From the NCBI RefSeq assembly GCF_016862195.1, contig NZ_BOMM01000012.1:62001-126000 (forward strand): a stretch of DNA of 64,000 nucleotides, written 5' to 3'. Both the position numbers and the translations under genes were made by a program. Positions 62,707 through 64,000 of this stretch are shown here, piece by piece. Every line of letters starts with the position of its first letter. Position 1 is the stretch's first letter. The notes under the pieces are model-generated. The model saw only the letters and a list, made by a program, of their open reading frames with translations. It was not told where the DNA came from and searched no databases. This DNA is from Paractinoplanes ferrugineus. GTDB taxonomy: Bacteria; Actinomycetota; Actinomycetes; Mycobacteriales; Micromonosporaceae.

Positions 62707-62850
62707 GCTGTCCTCGACAGCTTGTTTGAGCGTCGAGACCGTGTGGCAGCGGTTGCGGCGAATACCAGACAGCCATCCGACCCCCGGGGATCCGGCCTTG
62801 TCCGACCGGACCACGTCTCGCTCCGCGAGCGTGGAAGACCCCCGGGGGTC
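62707..62850 (+). promoter_or_regulatory. Hairpin-rich leader with terminator-like structures before RNase Z
   Basis: GCTGTC-CTC-GACAGC (62707-62721) is followed by TTGTTT, like an intrinsic terminator. Further on, CCACG-T-CTCGC pairs with GCGAG-CGTGG (62811-62834), and GACCCCC/GGGGGTC (62837-62850) is followed by GCTTTAT. A second GACCCCC at 62779-62785 could compete for the same GGGGGTC, giving mutually exclusive folds. The layout allows control of RNase Z by premature termination. Confidence 0.45.
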
Positions 62851-62872
62851 GCTTTATATCCAGGAGTCGGTG

Positions 62873-63769
62873 ATGCGTGAGCTGGTGGTGCTCGGCACGG
62901 CGAGCCAAGTCCCCACCCGGCACCGCAACCACAACGGTTACGTGCTGCGCTGGGACGAGGAAGCGATCCTCTTCGACCCGGGTGAGGGCACCCAGCGGCA
63001 GATGCTGATGGCCGGCCTGGCGGTGACCCCGCTGAAGCGCATCTGCATCACCCACTTCCACGGCGACCACAGCCTCGGCCTGCCCGGCGTGCTCCAGCGG
63101 ATCTCCCTCGACAAGGTCCAGCATCCGGTCACGGTGCATTACCCGGCCGAGGGCCAGGAGTTCTACGACCGGCTGCGGCACGCCACCAGCTACTGGGACA
63201 ACGCCGACATCAGGGCGGCCCCGGCCGGCGGCGCGATCTTCGAGACCGAGACCCCCGCCGGGCGACTCACGGCGCTGCCGCTGTCGCATTCCCTGCCGAC
63301 GTACGGCTATCGCCTCGCCGAACCGGACACCCGCCGCATGGTCGCCGCGAAACTGGCCGACCACGGCATCGCCGGACCGGCCGTCGGCGAGTTGCAGCGC
63401 ACCGGCCGCCTCGGTGACGTGACGCTGGAACAGGTGAGCGAGCCCCGCCCGGGCCAGACGTTCGCCTTCGTGATGGACACCGGTCTGTGCGACAACGTCT
63501 ATGCCCTGGCCGACGGCGCCGACCTGCTGGTGATCGAGTCGACCTTCCTGGACGAGGACGCGGAACTGGCCGCGATGGTCGGGCACCTGACCGCCGCCCA
63601 GGCCGGCAAGGTCGCCGCCGAGTCGGGCGTGCGCACCCTGGTGCTGACCCACTTCTCGCAGCGCTACCCGGATGCCGACCTCTTCCGGGAGCAGGCCGGC
63701 CGGCACTTCGACGGCGACCTCGTGCTGGCCGAGGACCTCATGCGTGTCCCGGTTCCGCCCCGGCGTTAG
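62873..63769 (+). CDS. rnz: Ribonuclease Z (tRNA 3'-processing endonuclease)
   Basis: 298 residues from ATG 62873, six bases after CAGGAG. It is a metallo-beta-lactamase fold enzyme: [38 protein letters not shown], and the metal site [17 protein letters not shown] (HxHxDH); [25 protein letters not shown] and VLTHFSQRY supply later ligands. GEGTQRQM and HSLGLPG identify the RNase Z subgroup that cuts tRNA precursors at the 3' end. Length is typical of the short bacterial form. Confidence 0.93.
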   Translation: MRELVVLGTASQVPTRHRNHNGYVLRWDEEAILFDPGEGTQRQMLMAGLAVTPLKRICITHFHGDHSLGLPGVLQRISLDKVQHPVTVHYPAEGQEFYDRLRHATSYWDNADIRAAPAGGAIFETETPAGRLTALPLSHSLPTYGYRLAEPDTRRMVAAKLADHGIAGPAVGELQRTGRLGDVTLEQVSEPRPGQTFAFVMDTGLCDNVYALADGADLLVIESTFLDEDAELAAMVGHLTAAQAGKVAAESGVRTLVLTHFSQRYPDADLFREQAGRHFDGDLVLAEDLMRVPVPPRR

Positions 63770-63778
63770 CGTGAGGCG

Positions 63779-64000
63779 GTGACTGTCTCCCTCCGTACCG
63801 CCGAAGACGTTGACCTTTTGCTCGTGGGGGATCTGCACTTCCGATCCCGGGCCGCGGCCTATGCGGAGATCATCTCTCCCGAGGCGCTGGCCTCGCTGTC
63901 GCCGGAAGCGCTGGGCGCGTGGTGGACCGAGCGCTGGAAGTGGGAGGGTGACACGCATCGGCTGACCGTCGCGGAGAGCGACGGGCGCCTCGTCGGCTTC
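63779..64000 (+). CDS. GNAT-like acetyltransferase, N-terminal part (3' partial)
   Basis: 74 codons from GTG 63779 run to the window edge: VSLRTAEDVDLLLVGDLHFRSRAAAYAEII, WWTERWKWEGDTHRLTVAE and DGRLVGF. The layout of an N-terminal helix, a WW..W motif and a first beta-hairpin ending in VAESDGRLVGF is typical of GNAT acetyltransferases. The acetyl-CoA site would lie beyond the edge. The gene starts ten bases after the RNase Z stop and may be co-transcribed. Confidence 0.65.
   Translation, partial: MTVSLRTAEDVDLLLVGDLHFRSRAAAYAEIISPEALASLSPEALGAWWTERWKWEGDTHRLTVAESDGRLVGF

Overview
The window is chromosomal DNA of a high-GC actinomycete. GTG starts are frequent, genes are densely packed, and several families are actinobacterial hallmarks: WhiB, mycothiol amidase Mca, F420 biosynthesis (fbiC/fbiA/fbiB), DUF3499, DUF4307, TIGR03089, DUF574 methyltransferase and an SCO7613-type membrane giant. 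Gene content best fits a Micromonosporaceae member (Actinoplanes-like); that placement is inference. I found no rRNA, tRNA, CRISPR array or recognisable transposase.

Layout. 1-2.8 kb: end of an unknown gene, an acetyltransferase, a secreted polysaccharide deacetylase, DUF3499 and a zincin-like protein. 2.7-9.7 kb: whiB2-like regulator and the F420 pathway (fbiC; fbiA-fbiB-NUDIX overlapping). 9.7-12.2 kb: a membrane protein with a very long acidic tail of threonine repeats. 12.4-17.6 kb: acetoacetyl-CoA synthetase, TIGR03089, a GT4 glycosyltransferase and mannose-1-phosphate guanylyltransferase. 17.6-18.3 kb: LexA. 18.3-22.5 kb (minus strand): an apparent operon of EAL protein, YbaB-like protein, EspC-like protein, WXG carrier, CdiA-type tRNase toxin and immunity protein. 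22.7-26.8 kb: methyltransferase, DUF2236 protein, diguanylate cyclase, small membrane protein. 26.9-31.8 kb: a secreted mini-protein and an envelope-glycan cassette. 31.8-32.6 kb: degenerate DNA. 32.6-35.2 kb: acyl-CoA dehydrogenase and UDP-glucose dehydrogenase. 35.4-40.7 kb: SCO7613-type giant followed by a beheaded DUF1963 gene. 40.9-45.0 kb: purK-purE-glutaredoxin with no spacer bases, and a DUF255 protein. 45.1-45.6 kb: a solitary SeqA-like/RAMA protein with three copies of one motif around it. 45.7-50.1 kb: MFS exporter with regulator, and a GGDEF-EAL protein. 50.4-57.7 kb: mca, DUF4307, greA, ilvA, amidase, metB, HIT, msrA. 57.8-58.8 kb: an AbiEii-type toxin-antitoxin pair. 58.8-59.5 kb: non-coding DNA with a strongly structured segment. 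59.5-64 kb: small proteins, a 14-bp tandem repeat, a polyphosphate module (CYTH-CHAD + PPK2), a 12-codon leader ORF before RNase Z, and a truncated acetyltransferase.

The neighbourhoods DUF3499/zincin/whiB2/fbiA/fbiB, acyl-CoA dehydrogenase/purE/purK, and metB/greA/DUF4307/mca recall conserved actinobacterial gene orders (similar sets lie together in Mycobacterium tuberculosis), so most of the window is core chromosome. The accessory parts are the toxin locus, the RAMA gene, the AbiEii pair, and the decayed stretches at 32, 40.8 and 59 kb. Coordinates use my preferred start codons, chosen from Shine-Dalgarno spacing and family length; several differ from the longest open frame.
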